A stretch of 48,058 nucleotides of DNA from a bacterium (lineage in GTDB: Bacteria > Lindowbacteria > 2-12-FULL-62-27), in contig JACQOF010000025.1 of the NCBI GenBank assembly GCA_016202645.1, positions 1 through 48,058 on the forward strand, read 5' to 3'. Numbering within the stretch: the stretch's first letter is position 1; each line of letters begins with the position of its first letter. Positions 1 to 8,183 of this stretch are shown here, in pieces. The notes under the pieces are model-generated. The model saw only the letters and a list, made by a program, of their open reading frames with translations, was not told the DNA's origin and ran no database searches. The position numbers were made by a program, and so were the translations under genes.

Positions 1-1
1 C

Positions 2-49
2 CTTTGTGTGTAGTGTCATGAACACTGCCACAAAGCGAGGTCTTTTTTT
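2..49 (+). terminator. Hairpin followed by a T-tract
   Basis: Arms CTTTGTG (2-8) and CACAAAG (29-35) enclose a second stem AGTGT (12-16)/ACACT (22-26). A run of seven T lies at 43-49. This looks like the transcription terminator of a plus-strand gene lying before the window. The T-tract starts seven bases after the stem, further than in a classic intrinsic terminator, so the call is tentative. Confidence 0.4.
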
Positions 50-54
50 ATTAC

Positions 55-79
55 CAATAATGTCAATACCCGGCCCCAT
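55..79. repeat. 25-base exact repeat, copy 1
   Basis: This 25-base block is identical to 37547-37571. It contains two overlapping AATGTCAAT-type words followed by ACCCGGCCCCAT. Here it is intergenic; in the second copy it forms the last codons of nfo. No transposase is in the window. Confidence 0.7.
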
Positions 80-147
80 CTGCCCGGTGCCCAAGCTGCG
101 CAGTTGTTTGATATGACGAAGGTGGCGAATTACTAGGGGGCCCGCAC

Positions 148-230
148 CGTCATTCCCGCGAACGCGGGAATCCAGAGGCTGTCCCGTCATCGGAGACGGC
201 AACTGGACCCCCGCTTTCGCGGGGGTGACG
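148..230. repeat. Inverted doublet of a short palindromic repeat (REPIN-like)
   Basis: The left element has the core ATTCCCGCG-AA-CGCGGGAAT (152-171) flanked by CGTC and CCAG. About 27 bases later the same design returns in opposite orientation: CTGGA (203-207), CCCCCGC-TTTC-GCGGGGG (208-225), then TGACG. Two inverted palindromes separated by a short spacer are the layout of REP doublets. Related elements lie at 18542, 34472 and 35821. The remainder of 1-241 holds only these repeats and the hairpin at its start. Confidence 0.65.
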
Positions 231-241
231 CTCCGTCCCCA

Positions 242-1138
242 TCACCCCAGATCGAACACCATGCACTTCACCGATCCGCCGCCTTTTTTGAGGAATTCCG
301 AGACTTCGACGTCCATCACCTTGACGCCCAGTTCCGCGACGCGGGTTTTGAGGGATGCGGAGGCCGCGATGGTCATGAAGAGGTTCGGACGGCCGTTGAG
401 GGATGACGCGAAAGCGTTTGCCGCGTAGATGGCGGCGTCGTTTTCGGAAAGGGCGATGAGGCGGTCGCCCGCTAGGGATCTGAGTTTTTGTTGAGCGGGC
501 GCTGTAAGGGCCGGCAGGTAGGCCATGAGAAATTCCCGGTTTAAGCCGAAGGAGCAGAGGCAGGTATCGCCGTGGTAGTAGCGTTCGTCCCGGAGTTCCA
601 GATCGACGATCTCGCGGCCCGGGACGATTTCTTGGAGTTCCTTCAAGGCGGCCCGGTCGGACCGGAAACCGTAAATTCTTTTATAGAATGGAAAGCGCGC
701 GGAGAGCGCGAATCGCTGACGTTCGATCCGGCCGTGGGTGAAGATGAAACGATCGCCCCAGGGGAAGAAATCGGCTTCGCCCTCGAAGGGCGTTGATCTG
801 AAGGCGGTTTCCCGGACGTCGAGTCCGAGACTCCGGAACATGGCCTCATATACCGGGCGCTCCGCCGCGCGCGCCGGGAGGAGGTTTGCCGGATAAAAAA
901 CGCGGTCGCGGAGAATGCCGGCGTTCGCCGGGTACACCAGCCCCGGCAGAGACGGGTCGGCGTCGATGACTTCGACCCGCACCCCGGCCAACTCCAGCAG
1001 AGATTTGAACGCGGTCCATTGGCGGATTGCGACGGCGCGGTCGACCTCTTTCAAAAATCCCCAGCGGGTTCGCGTGTGGGGGTTGGGCCCGGCCTTGACG
1101 CTGAAACCGGTCGGGTCGCCCATGAGGACGGCGGGCAT
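242..1138 (-). CDS. Guanidino-group hydrolase of the DDAH/amidinotransferase family
   Basis: A 298-residue protein with the beta-propeller hydrolase motifs that act on arginine-like guanidino groups. Visible motifs are FEGEAD (118-123), the catalytic His189 in YYHGDT, and the nucleophile Cys292 in GGGSVKC near the C-terminus. The chosen ATG lies 7 bases after the astD stop with AGGA in front; a longer reading from 1252 would overlap astD. It is the last gene of an astC-astA-astD operon. AstB, the succinylarginine dihydrolase of that pathway, belongs to the same superfamily but is about 445 residues. I infer that this short enzyme may take the AstB step. It could instead be a dimethylarginine or arginine hydrolase. 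Confidence 0.8.
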   Translation of the reverse strand: MPAVLMGDPTGFSVKAGPNPHTRTRWGFLKEVDRAVAIRQWTAFKSLLELAGVRVEVIDADPSLPGLVYPANAGILRDRVFYPANLLPARAAERPVYEAMFRSLGLDVRETAFRSTPFEGEADFFPWGDRFIFTHGRIERQRFALSARFPFYKRIYGFRSDRAALKELQEIVPGREIVDLELRDERYYHGDTCLCSFGLNREFLMAYLPALTAPAQQKLRSLAGDRLIALSENDAAIYAANAFASSLNGRPNLFMTIAASASLKTRVAELGVKVMDVEVSEFLKKGGGSVKCMVFDLG

Positions 1139-1145
1139 GGCGGTC

Positions 1146-2537
1146 CTACCGGCGGCGGCCGTGGGCCGCGCGGACGGCGACGGGAGAGACGCAGTTTCGG
1201 ATGGCGAATGCTCCCGCGGGCCGTGCGTTGCCGCTCTGTTTCCGCCCGCCAAATGGAAGGCTTCCGGACGCGCCGACGGTTCCGATGTTCCAGTTGACTA
1301 CGCCGTGGGAGGTCTCGCGGAGCATTTTTTCGAAGAGCGCGCGTTTTTGAGTGAAGACCGCCAGCGCCAGTCCATAGGGCGTGTCCTCGACCAGCCTCAC
1401 GGCTTCCTCCGGATCCTTGAAGGGGTAAATGCCGACTTCCGGCACGAAGAGTTCCTCCGCCGTGTAGCGTCGCCGTCCGGGATACCGTCCAAACCGGTGC
1501 GCCGAAAGCCGGACGAAAAATCCCCGGTCCGAGTTGAATCGGCCGCCCTCCGCCACCGGCTCTCCCCCGAGACGGCGTGCTTCCCGCACCGCCGATTCGG
1601 CGCGCCGCGCCGCCTCCTCCGAAATGACCGGCCCGCAGAAATTTTCCGGATCGAAGGGATCGCCCACCCAGAACCGTTTGGTCAGGGACGCAAACATGCC
1701 GCAGAAGGCGTCGATTCGATCGGCGTGAACGAATATCCGCGAGGTCGACGTGCACCGCTGGCCGGCCGTGAGAAAGGCCGCGCGCGCGCATTCCGCGGCG
1801 GCCAGATACATATCCGCGTCCGGAAACACCACCGCCGCGTTTTTGCCGCCCATTTCCAGCGCCAGGATTTTTTCCGTCGCGCCTGCGCATCGCGTCTCCA
1901 ATCGTTTCCCCACCGCGCGCGATCCGGTGAAGAGCACTGCCGGGACATCCGGATGGGCGGCCAGAAATGATCCGACCGCGCCTCCTCCTTGGACGACGTT
2001 CAAAACGCCCGGCGGAAATCCCGCCGCTTTCGCGCAGGCGCCGTACAGCCGCCCCGTCCCGCAGGCCTTGTCCGAAGGTTTGAAAACCACCGTGTTTCCG
2101 GCGAGGAGCGCCGGGACGATGTGCCCGTGCGCGAGATGGATCGGAAAATTAAACGGTCCAAGAACCGCGGCGACGCCCAGCGGCCGATACAGCGTGTAGG
2201 CCTCCGACGGTTTGGGTGCAAAGTCCCGGGCAAGTCGGATCGTGAGGTCGATCTTGGCGAGCGCGAGGGAGATTTCCTCTTTCGATTCCCAGCAGACCTT
2301 TCCCGTTTCCCGGGAAATCGCGGCGGCCAGATCGGCGCCTCGCTTCGAAAGTTCTTTTTTGAATTTTTTCAGACACGCCGCCCTGTGCCCCATCGACAGC
2401 GCGGACCATCCTCGAAAAGCGCGCTTGGCGCGCCGAACCGCGTCCTCCGCGGCGTCGAGGCTCCACGGATATACTCCCAGGACCTGCCGGCGCCGGGCCG
2501 GATTCACAACGCGTATGTTTCCGCTTGAAGAAGCCAT
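1146..2537 (-). CDS. astD: Succinylglutamate semialdehyde dehydrogenase
   Basis: A 463-residue aldehyde dehydrogenase. It oxidises N-succinylglutamate semialdehyde to N-succinylglutamate with NAD(P) in the arginine succinyltransferase pathway. Family motifs are clear: the GPFNFP segment, cofactor-binding FTGS, the general base Glu in LEMGGKN, and the catalytic Cys in AGQRCTSTSRI. It is slightly shorter than most AstD proteins (about 490), mainly at the N-terminus, where the first oligomerisation strand is trimmed. It starts 5 bases after astA and ends 7 bases before the guanidino-hydrolase gene, so the four genes are almost certainly one transcript. AstD is favoured over other aldehyde dehydrogenases by its place after astA. 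Confidence 0.85.
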   Translation of the reverse strand: MASSSGNIRVVNPARRRQVLGVYPWSLDAAEDAVRRAKRAFRGWSALSMGHRAACLKKFKKELSKRGADLAAAISRETGKVCWESKEEISLALAKIDLTIRLARDFAPKPSEAYTLYRPLGVAAVLGPFNFPIHLAHGHIVPALLAGNTVVFKPSDKACGTGRLYGACAKAAGFPPGVLNVVQGGGAVGSFLAAHPDVPAVLFTGSRAVGKRLETRCAGATEKILALEMGGKNAAVVFPDADMYLAAAECARAAFLTAGQRCTSTSRIFVHADRIDAFCGMFASLTKRFWVGDPFDPENFCGPVISEEAARRAESAVREARRLGGEPVAEGGRFNSDRGFFVRLSAHRFGRYPGRRRYTAEELFVPEVGIYPFKDPEEAVRLVEDTPYGLALAVFTQKRALFEKMLRETSHGVVNWNIGTVGASGSLPFGGRKQSGNARPAGAFAIRNCVSPVAVRAAHGRRR

Positions 2538-2542
2538 CCGCG

Positions 2543-3556
2543 TCAGATCGGCAGAACGTATGCCCGTTGGCCGGGGCGCACTCCGAGCCGCTTAAGGGCC
2601 TTCGCGTCCAGGCCAACGTGCGGATCCGAAATCTGCGCATCGGCGAACCCCGCGCGAAATTCGCCGGCCTCGTCAAATCCGACGATCGCGCGGACCGCTT
2701 CGGCGTCCGGCTTCCCGCTCCGGATTGTCATGCCGCGGGTCTTCTGGATCAGCGTGATGTCCTTCACAGCGGCGCGGTAGATTGGCCCGCCGTCGAACGG
2801 GCAGATTTCCTCCGAAAACCGGAACCCGATCCGCTCGAGCATGCCCCGTACCGGTTCCGTGTCCGGGTGGACCGCGCCGATCAATTTCTGGATGTGCGGC
2901 GGCAGGAGGTTCGTGTAAATCAGGGTATGGGGAAAGAGGGAGAACATGAATTCGGCGTTCGACCGGCACCGGGCGTTGGCCTCCTTGTACTCGAGTCCCG
3001 TGAATTTCTTGCCGACGTGGTCCCAGAAGACCGAATTGCCGCGCTTGTCCAGCGGCGGCAGAAGCTCCGCCATGACCTCCTGCCGGAATTTGTCCGCGTG
3101 CATGGCCATGTAGAGAAACCGGGAGTAGGAGAGAAGTTTGCCGAGCCTGTCGGGGTGGTCGCGGTATTTGGGATCGAGGATGAGCCCGCCTATTTCCGTA
3201 ATGCCTTCGGGACTCCATTCGAGTTTCAGGCAGGTGTGCGTGAAATCACGCTCGATGGTTCGGCTCGATTTTTTGACGAGCACGATCCGAAAACAGATGA
3301 AAGGCCGGTTGACGATGCCGTGCTTGTCCCGGACCTGAGACGATCCCACCACCCGGCCGCGCTCGTTTTCGAGGACGAAGAGGTACTGCCCGAAATACCA
3401 GCCGCTTTGGCGGGAAGCAAACGATTGCAGGGACCCTTGAATCAACTCCATGAGGACTTTTTCGTCGTGGGGAAGGTTGATCGAGTCCAGGCGTTTGGCC
3501 AGACGCAACAAATCGGGAAGGTCGCCTGGCCGGGCCTGCCGCAGGAGCCACTTCAT
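2543..3556 (-). CDS. astA: Arginine N-succinyltransferase
   Basis: A 337-residue GNAT-fold enzyme that transfers succinyl from succinyl-CoA to the alpha-amino group of arginine (or ornithine), the first step of the AST pathway. It matches the family along its length: N-terminal RQARPGDLPDLLRLAK, central TEIGGLILDPKYR, then AELLPPLD and FWDHVGKKFTGLEY, and near the C-terminus GAVHPDTEPVRGML and ICPFDGGPIYRA. The ATG overlaps the stop of the aminotransferase gene by 4 bases, indicating translational coupling. The sequence keeps the full family length of about 340 residues. No astE (succinylglutamate desuccinylase) is in the window. Confidence 0.93.
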   Translation of the reverse strand: MKWLLRQARPGDLPDLLRLAKRLDSINLPHDEKVLMELIQGSLQSFASRQSGWYFGQYLFVLENERGRVVGSSQVRDKHGIVNRPFICFRIVLVKKSSRTIERDFTHTCLKLEWSPEGITEIGGLILDPKYRDHPDRLGKLLSYSRFLYMAMHADKFRQEVMAELLPPLDKRGNSVFWDHVGKKFTGLEYKEANARCRSNAEFMFSLFPHTLIYTNLLPPHIQKLIGAVHPDTEPVRGMLERIGFRFSEEICPFDGGPIYRAAVKDITLIQKTRGMTIRSGKPDAEAVRAIVGFDEAGEFRAGFADAQISDPHVGLDAKALKRLGVRPGQRAYVLPI

Positions 3557-4869
3557 ACAGCCAGCTCCCGGTTCAGAATGTCGAAAGGCTCCGACAGATC
3601 CTCCGGCCCGAGACAGCCCCCTGGCAGCAGCATCCTGAGGCGGTAGGGTTCGCGGTGTCCCGCGTAGTAGACGCAGAGCCCCGCATCAAAAAGTCTCCGG
3701 ATGAGGTCTTTGACGGCGTCGAGGTTCGAGCGGTTCGGCGTCAGGGCCGCCATGCATCCGACGGCGGTAAAGTCCCGGATTCTCCCGCCGTCCCGCATCT
3801 GTCCGAGTATTTCCGTCAGCGCCTTCTCCAGAATGCGGATCTTGCCGGCGGCGCCAACGTGGCCTTCGTCCGATAGCCGCTGAATGACGTCCGCCCCGAG
3901 CGCCAACCCGACCGTGTAACCGGCGAATGTGCCGGAAATGAGTCCGGGTTCCGGATTGTATTCCGGCGAGAACAGCACGGCGCTCCCGCAGAGCATCTTT
4001 CCAACCGTCACCACATCCGCCAGTTCGGCCAGACCCATCCGCTCCAGAGCGAAAAATTCTCCCGTGCGGCCGAAGGTCTGTATCTCATCGACCCAGACGG
4101 CCAGGCCTTCCCGCAGGCACAACTCGAAGACCGCCGAAAAAAATTCGCGCGGCGCCTCCCGGAATCCTCCTTCGCCCTGGATCAGTTCCACATGAAGGGC
4201 GGCGCATTCTCCGGGATGGCGCCGCAGGGCCGCCTGGATTTCGTCCAGCGTCCGAGCAGTCGACCACGTCTCTTCCGGATCGTAGAAGGGGATGTGAACA
4301 GCCTGTCCAAGGTCAGGCTGGCCTTTCTTGTTCAGGTCGTTGTCGGTGATTTCCGACAGAGCGGCGGACCTGCCCGCGAAGGCGTCTGAAAATCTGAGAA
4401 TTCTCCAAGCCGGGTGTTTCTTCTGACGGATTATCTTGAGGGCATTTTCGTTGGCCATACTGCCGCTGAGCGACGGCCACGCGTGAACGCACCGGCCGGG
4501 CGCGACGCCGGAAAGCGCGGTAAGAAATTCGGCGTATTCCCGGTTGGGCTGAAGGTGGCCCTGGATCGGAACATCCGAGAGGGCGGCGCGAAGGGCCACC
4601 TCTCGCATCCGGCGGTCGCCGTGCCCGAAAAAGTTCGTGCCGATCCCCGTGATGAAATCCCACTTGACGCTTCCGTCCGCCAGCTCCACAAGCGCGCCCC
4701 GGCCCCGGCCGCTTCCGATGTACGGGTAGAAAAGCGGCCGCCCCCGGATCCGCGCGACTTCCTTCAGAAGCGTCCCGGTCCCGTCCGGCCTGCCGGGCCC
4801 CCGAACGCCGGTGATCTCCGCCGCGCCGGCTTCCATGTCGTCAAGCAGTGCTGTGATGTGTTCCTCCAT
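3553..4869 (-). CDS. astC: Class III aminotransferase, succinylornithine transaminase-like
   Basis: A 438-residue PLP-dependent fold-type I aminotransferase. The probable reaction is succinylornithine plus 2-oxoglutarate giving succinylglutamate semialdehyde and glutamate. Visible are the VDEIQTFGRTG motif with the PLP-contacting Asp and the Schiff-base Lys in VTVGKMLCG. It is the promoter-proximal gene, with astA overlapping its end by 4 bases. Sequence outside the motifs is far from E. coli AstC, and lysine-6- or acetylornithine aminotransferase remain possible from motifs alone; the astA and astD neighbours decide the call. The 99-base divergent gap to the next gene shows no convincing promoter or operator. 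Confidence 0.75.
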   Translation of the reverse strand: MEEHITALLDDMEAGAAEITGVRGPGRPDGTGTLLKEVARIRGRPLFYPYIGSGRGRGALVELADGSVKWDFITGIGTNFFGHGDRRMREVALRAALSDVPIQGHLQPNREYAEFLTALSGVAPGRCVHAWPSLSGSMANENALKIIRQKKHPAWRILRFSDAFAGRSAALSEITDNDLNKKGQPDLGQAVHIPFYDPEETWSTARTLDEIQAALRRHPGECAALHVELIQGEGGFREAPREFFSAVFELCLREGLAVWVDEIQTFGRTGEFFALERMGLAELADVVTVGKMLCGSAVLFSPEYNPEPGLISGTFAGYTVGLALGADVIQRLSDEGHVGAAGKIRILEKALTEILGQMRDGGRIRDFTAVGCMAALTPNRSNLDAVKDLIRRLFDAGLCVYYAGHREPYRLRMLLPGGCLGPEDLSEPFDILNRELAV

Positions 4870-4968
4870 CCGCGCACCACGTTACCCGTACGGCCGCCCA
4901 TTTTTCAAGGTCACCGGATTTCTTTCGCGTTCTTGACGAAACGGAAGACCGCAGGTTATCTGTGGCGG

Positions 4969-5421
4969 ATGAACGCGACATATGTCCGGGGAGTTTTGCT
5001 GGTTCTTCCGTTCTGCTTTTGGTCCTGCCTGACGTCGACCTCGGCGGTGAAACTGCATCTTGAGGACCAACAGATCGACCTTCAGAAATATCTTCGAAGC
5101 CATCCGCTTCAGGCCCGTCAGAACATTCGAATCGATTTGATCGCCCGCGGGCCGACCACCAGCGTGCACATGGTGCAGATCCGGAAAGCCGAAAAGCCGC
5201 ACATTCACGCCGGGCATGATTTGCGGGTGGTACTGGTGCGCGGGCGGGGGACGATGGTCATCGATCGAAAAAGGATCCAGGCGGGGGTTGGGTCGGTGTT
5301 CGAGATCGAGCGGGGCACGCCGCACCACTTCATCAACGAGGGGCCGACGCCGGCCGCCGGTCTTGTGACGTTTTCTCCTCCCTACGACGGCACGGACATG
5401 ATCCCGGTTCCGGCCGACTGA
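4969..5421 (+). CDS. Secreted cupin-domain protein, probable lipoprotein
   Basis: 150 residues. An N-terminal hydrophobic segment ends in FCFWSC, a possible but imperfect lipobox, so export with lipid anchoring is likely. The remainder is one cupin barrel: the first motif is HIHAGHDLRVVLVRGRG, with two or three metal-type His, and the second is FEIERGTPHHFIN. A mononuclear metal site is expected, but the substrate is unknown. The ORF is open upstream to 4414 over antisense astC sequence; the ATG at 4969 directly precedes the signal sequence. It is the first gene of a tightly packed plus-strand operon ending with the glycosyltransferase at 7820. Confidence 0.7.
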   Translation: MNATYVRGVLLVLPFCFWSCLTSTSAVKLHLEDQQIDLQKYLRSHPLQARQNIRIDLIARGPTTSVHMVQIRKAEKPHIHAGHDLRVVLVRGRGTMVIDRKRIQAGVGSVFEIERGTPHHFINEGPTPAAGLVTFSPPYDGTDMIPVPAD

Positions 5422-5428
5422 GCGGGAC

Positions 5429-5764
5429 ATGAGGCGTCCCGTTTTCTCCGAGGCGCTCGCGTTTTTCCTCGGCCTCTGGCTCTGCGCCGTCGGCGCATGG
5501 TGGCTCAGCCGGCGCGCGAACCAGTCCGCTGAATCTTTTCCCGAACGGCTCTCCGCGGAAAGCGTGGCCGGATTCGAAGCCATTTACTTCGCCCGAACCC
5601 GCCGGCCCTTTCCTCCATCCGGCAGTGAAGAAACGATTCAGGGTGTCCGGTGGCGAATTCACCATGTGCCGTCCCCGGGCGGGAAACATCGGGTCGGCGT
5701 GACGGCCGAATCCCTGCCGGGTCATTTCACCGCGGAATATTCCTTCGAAAGAACCCTCCAATGA
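5429..5764 (+). CDS. Small unknown protein with an N-terminal membrane anchor
   Basis: 111 residues. Residues 7-26 (SEALAFFLGLWLCAVGAWWL) form one membrane helix, followed by a soluble part ending in a strand-rich region. No family is recognised. It starts 7 bases after the cupin gene and its stop overlaps the next start (ATGA). With one N-terminal helix the soluble part probably faces the periplasm. Confidence 0.6.
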   Translation: MRRPVFSEALAFFLGLWLCAVGAWWLSRRANQSAESFPERLSAESVAGFEAIYFARTRRPFPPSGSEETIQGVRWRIHHVPSPGGKHRVGVTAESLPGHFTAEYSFERTLQ

Positions 5765-6216
5765 GTGGGGCCTCCGCGTCCAAGCCCGCGCCATTTGCGT
5801 TGTGGCAGGTGTTGATTCTCCTGACTCTTGCCTTCACGGCCGGATCCATGGCGCTCCGGGCCGAGCGGCTCCAGAGGGACGTGCGGACCACCGCCGCCAC
5901 CTTTCAGCCGCTGACGGCCCTGGCGGACGATTTGCACGCCGACATTTCCAAAGCGACAACCCATCTGACCTACGAGCGCGCCGCTTTTGAACTGCACGGG
6001 CTGAATGGGCGGATCGCGAAATACTACGGCGCGACCGGAAATCTCGTGAGGGAAAGCGGAGACGCGGTTACCGGCTATCCGCTGATTGATGGTACCGTCC
6101 AGCTCGGATTGGACCACGGCATGGTGATCGGCCGGATTCTCTGGAAGGGCCGGCTGTATCTCATCGGCGCGCCGCCGGGCTGGGCCATCACGCGGGAGGA
6201 GATGCTTTCGCAATGA
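5761..6216 (+). CDS. Unknown protein with one N-terminal transmembrane helix
   Basis: 151 residues from the ATG that overlaps the previous stop. A helix at about residues 15-32 (WQVLILLTLAFTAGSMAL) is followed by a probable helical segment (RLQRDVRTTAATFQPLTAL) and a strand-rich end. No family is recognised. The longer reading from 5650 runs into the previous gene and is less likely. Both ends overlap neighbours by 4 bases, so the product is probably made together with theirs. Confidence 0.6.
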   Translation: MSGASASKPAPFALWQVLILLTLAFTAGSMALRAERLQRDVRTTAATFQPLTALADDLHADISKATTHLTYERAAFELHGLNGRIAKYYGATGNLVRESGDAVTGYPLIDGTVQLGLDHGMVIGRILWKGRLYLIGAPPGWAITREEMLSQ

Positions 6217-6416
6217 GCGGAAACGTCTCCGCCGAAGGCGCGCCGCATCCGCCGCGTCCGCGCGCGGCCCTTTTTTTTCTGGCGGGTCTCCTGATCGGCT
6301 CTCCTCTCGTCTTCCAGGCCGCGCGGTCCGCGCCGGAAGTCCGGCAACTGGACCGGTACATTGAGGATTTCCATCGCAGAACAGCGGAGGTTGTCCGGAC
6401 CCTCGTCGGGAATTGA
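6213..6416 (+). CDS. Very small single-helix membrane protein
   Basis: 67 residues with one hydrophobic segment (AALFFLAGLLIGSPLVF, about residues 19-35) and a charged C-terminal helix. The ATG overlaps the previous stop by 4 bases. Compact overlap on both sides supports it as a gene despite its size. Function is unknown. Confidence 0.5.
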   Translation: MSGNVSAEGAPHPPRPRAALFFLAGLLIGSPLVFQAARSAPEVRQLDRYIEDFHRRTAEVVRTLVGN

Positions 6417-6670
6417 ACCGGGCCTGGCGCGGGCTTCAATTTCCGGCCGGCGTTGCCGATAAGAAGGGCATGCAGACCCTGACGTACCGCCAGTTTCAGA
6501 GGGCCATGTTGCCGACACTGGCGGGGATGCGAAACTCCAAAAAAAGCATGACCGCTCTCGCGCGGGACCTCAAGTCCCGGCCGAGGCCGATGACCGCGCC
6601 GGAGATGCTGATGTTTCTGGCGCATGAGTGCTGCGTCGTTTTTTCGCGGCGGGAGAAGAAGTATGTCTGA
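6413..6670 (+). CDS. Small unknown basic protein
   Basis: 85 residues if the TTG at 6413 overlapping the previous stop is used, or 66 residues from the ATG at 6470, which has an AAGAAGG-type ribosome site just upstream. The conserved-looking part begins after that ATG. The product is rich in Arg and Lys with no membrane segment. Its end overlaps the glycosyltransferase start by 8 bases. No family is recognised. Confidence 0.45.
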   Translation: MNRAWRGLQFPAGVADKKGMQTLTYRQFQRAMLPTLAGMRNSKKSMTALARDLKSRPRPMTAPEMLMFLAHECCVVFSRREKKYV

Positions 6671-7820
6671 ATCGGAACTGTGGCGGTCCGCCCGCCGGGT
6701 TTTGATCGTGCAATTGTCCGCCATCGGAGACGTCCTTCGCGCCGGGTCCGTGATTCCAGCCATTCAGCGGCTGGTTCCGGGCGCTCAGGTTGGGATGCTG
6801 GTCTACTCGGAATACGCGGACGTCGTGTCCGGCATCCCGGACGTGCGATGGCGGCATTCGTTTCCGAACAACGCTCTGAAACGCGGGATTCTCGATTCCG
6901 CCGGCGATGAGGCGGCGCTCAAGGCGCTCTACCTGAACGCTTATCTGCCCGTCGAAGAACTCCAGATGCGGTCCTATGACGTCGTCCTAAACTTCCATTT
7001 CAGCACGGCCTCCGCTTACCTCTCCGCGATGTCCTGCGCCAAGTACGTCATCGGCATGGGTGTGTCGCCGGCCGGCAACCTGGACGTGTTCGGAACTGAG
7101 GCCTTCAAACTCTATGATGTGTTGAGAAATCCCACCCGCCGCGCGTCCGCCATGGGACACCTGGCGTCGCGATATCACCGGATGTGCGGTCTGCCCGAGG
7201 ATCAGGTCCGGCTGTCCTTTCAAGTTCCCCCATCCGCCTCCGACAGTCCATTCGTGCCGGGAGAGAAATACTTCGGCGTGCACATCGGCGCAGGCTGGTC
7301 GGCGAAATGCTGGCCGGGCGAGAAGTGGCTTCAGCTTATCCCGCGCCTCCACCGTGATCTCGGATGGCGCCCGGTCCTGATCGGCACGGACTTCGAACGC
7401 GACAGGTGTTTCAAGTCCGGCCTCGGAAACCTGCGTGGCATCGCACTGGATTTCTGCGGGCGTCCCCTGATGGAGAGCGCCCGGGCCCTGTCCCGTTGCG
7501 GCCTTTTCATCGGATCGGATTCGGGGCCTCTGCATATGGCATCCGCTCTGAACGTCCCCGCCGTCGCTTTATTCGGCGAAACATCCGCCGCCGAAAGTTT
7601 TCCGCTGTCGGGCCGGAACGCCGTGATCCGCAAAGCCCGCGTATCGTCGATCGAGGTGGATGAAGCGGCCACGGCGGCGCTTGCGGTCGCCGATCCGTCC
7701 CGGGCGCTCCCCTCGTGGTCCGCGGTCACGTCCGGCGTGACGGATGCCTCCAAACTTTCCGGCGTCCTTCTTTACGACAATTCCTCAGATCGGATTCTCG
7801 CCCGCCGCTCCGCCGCCTAG
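6663..7820 (+). CDS. Glycosyltransferase family 9 (heptosyltransferase-like)
   Basis: 385 residues from the ATG at 6663, which follows GGGAGAAG. GT9 enzymes transfer heptose or related sugars from ADP-activated donors to lipopolysaccharide core or other surface glycans at the inner face of the cytoplasmic membrane. Visible: N-terminal VLIVQLSAIGDVLRAGSVIPAI, the mid-protein HIGAGWSAKCWPGEKW nucleotide-sugar region, and the C-terminal GSDSGPLHMASALNVP motif with FGET after it. It closes the operon begun by the cupin lipoprotein, which hints that the small membrane proteins may relate to the envelope. The acceptor cannot be told. Confidence 0.85.
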   Translation: MSESELWRSARRVLIVQLSAIGDVLRAGSVIPAIQRLVPGAQVGMLVYSEYADVVSGIPDVRWRHSFPNNALKRGILDSAGDEAALKALYLNAYLPVEELQMRSYDVVLNFHFSTASAYLSAMSCAKYVIGMGVSPAGNLDVFGTEAFKLYDVLRNPTRRASAMGHLASRYHRMCGLPEDQVRLSFQVPPSASDSPFVPGEKYFGVHIGAGWSAKCWPGEKWLQLIPRLHRDLGWRPVLIGTDFERDRCFKSGLGNLRGIALDFCGRPLMESARALSRCGLFIGSDSGPLHMASALNVPAVALFGETSAAESFPLSGRNAVIRKARVSSIEVDEAATAALAVADPSRALPSWSAVTSGVTDASKLSGVLLYDNSSDRILARRSAA

Positions 7821-7826
7821 GTCTTC

Positions 7827-7856
7827 TTGACAGTTTGTCGCCACTCAACGTAAGAG
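7827..7856 (+). promoter_or_regulatory. Possible sigma-70 promoter for the ferredoxin gene
   Basis: A consensus TTGACA (7827-7832) is followed 18 bases later by TAAGAG (7851-7856), a weak -10. The predicted start of transcription falls almost on the ATG at 7863, which would give a leaderless message. No Shine-Dalgarno sequence is visible there, which fits. The evidence is weak. Confidence 0.3.
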
Positions 7857-7862
7857 AATTCC

Positions 7863-8171
7863 ATGGAAGTCCACCAGCCGTACGAAAAGCTGATCAGTGT
7901 CTGCACAAATTTCCGGGAGGAAGGATCCTGTTGCGCCAAGCGCGGATCGAAGGAGATTGTTGAGAGCCTCAAGGACCACGTCAAAAAAAGCGGCCTCAAG
8001 GGGCGTGTCCGCGTTGCGCGGTCCGGGTGTTTCGGGCTTTGCGAAATGGGGCCGAACATTGCCGTCTATCCGGACGGGGGTGCGCGGGGGACGTGGTACA
8101 AGGGAGTGCGGAGTGAGGATGTGGCGTTCATTATTCAGACACATGTTGATCCGATGATGAAGGGGAAGTAG
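7863..8171 (+). CDS. Thioredoxin-like [2Fe-2S] ferredoxin
   Basis: 102 residues. The cluster ligands of this ferredoxin class are visible: Cys14 and Cys23 (or 24) in the first loop and Cys56-x3-Cys60 in SGCFGLCEMGPN, followed by the typical VYPDG and WYKGV. Such proteins carry one 2Fe-2S cluster and act as small electron carriers, or resemble the NuoE/HoxE cluster domain. The gene stands alone with its own likely promoter. A hairpin element and a tRNA gene follow. Partner enzymes cannot be named from context. Confidence 0.85.
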   Translation: MEVHQPYEKLISVCTNFREEGSCCAKRGSKEIVESLKDHVKKSGLKGRVRVARSGCFGLCEMGPNIAVYPDGGARGTWYKGVRSEDVAFIIQTHVDPMMKGK

Positions 8172-8183
8172 GGTTTTCCCTGC

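Noticed and set aside
915-1970. 351-codon plus-strand ORF opposite astD and the hydrolase gene
   Set aside because: It is antisense to genes with strong family motifs, has no recognisable domain, and is the kind of frame high GC content produces by chance. The same holds for long antisense frames at 2525-3646, 10449-11771, 13712-14917, 23819-24910 and 42730-43839.
3553-4869. Lysine-6-aminotransferase as the function of the class III enzyme
   Set aside because: Motifs alone do not exclude it, but the overlapping astA and following astD make succinylornithine transamination the better reading.
4933-4962. Promoter TTGACG with a TATCTG -10 before the cupin gene
   Set aside because: The -10 matches only three positions and the spacing is 18; not enough to call.
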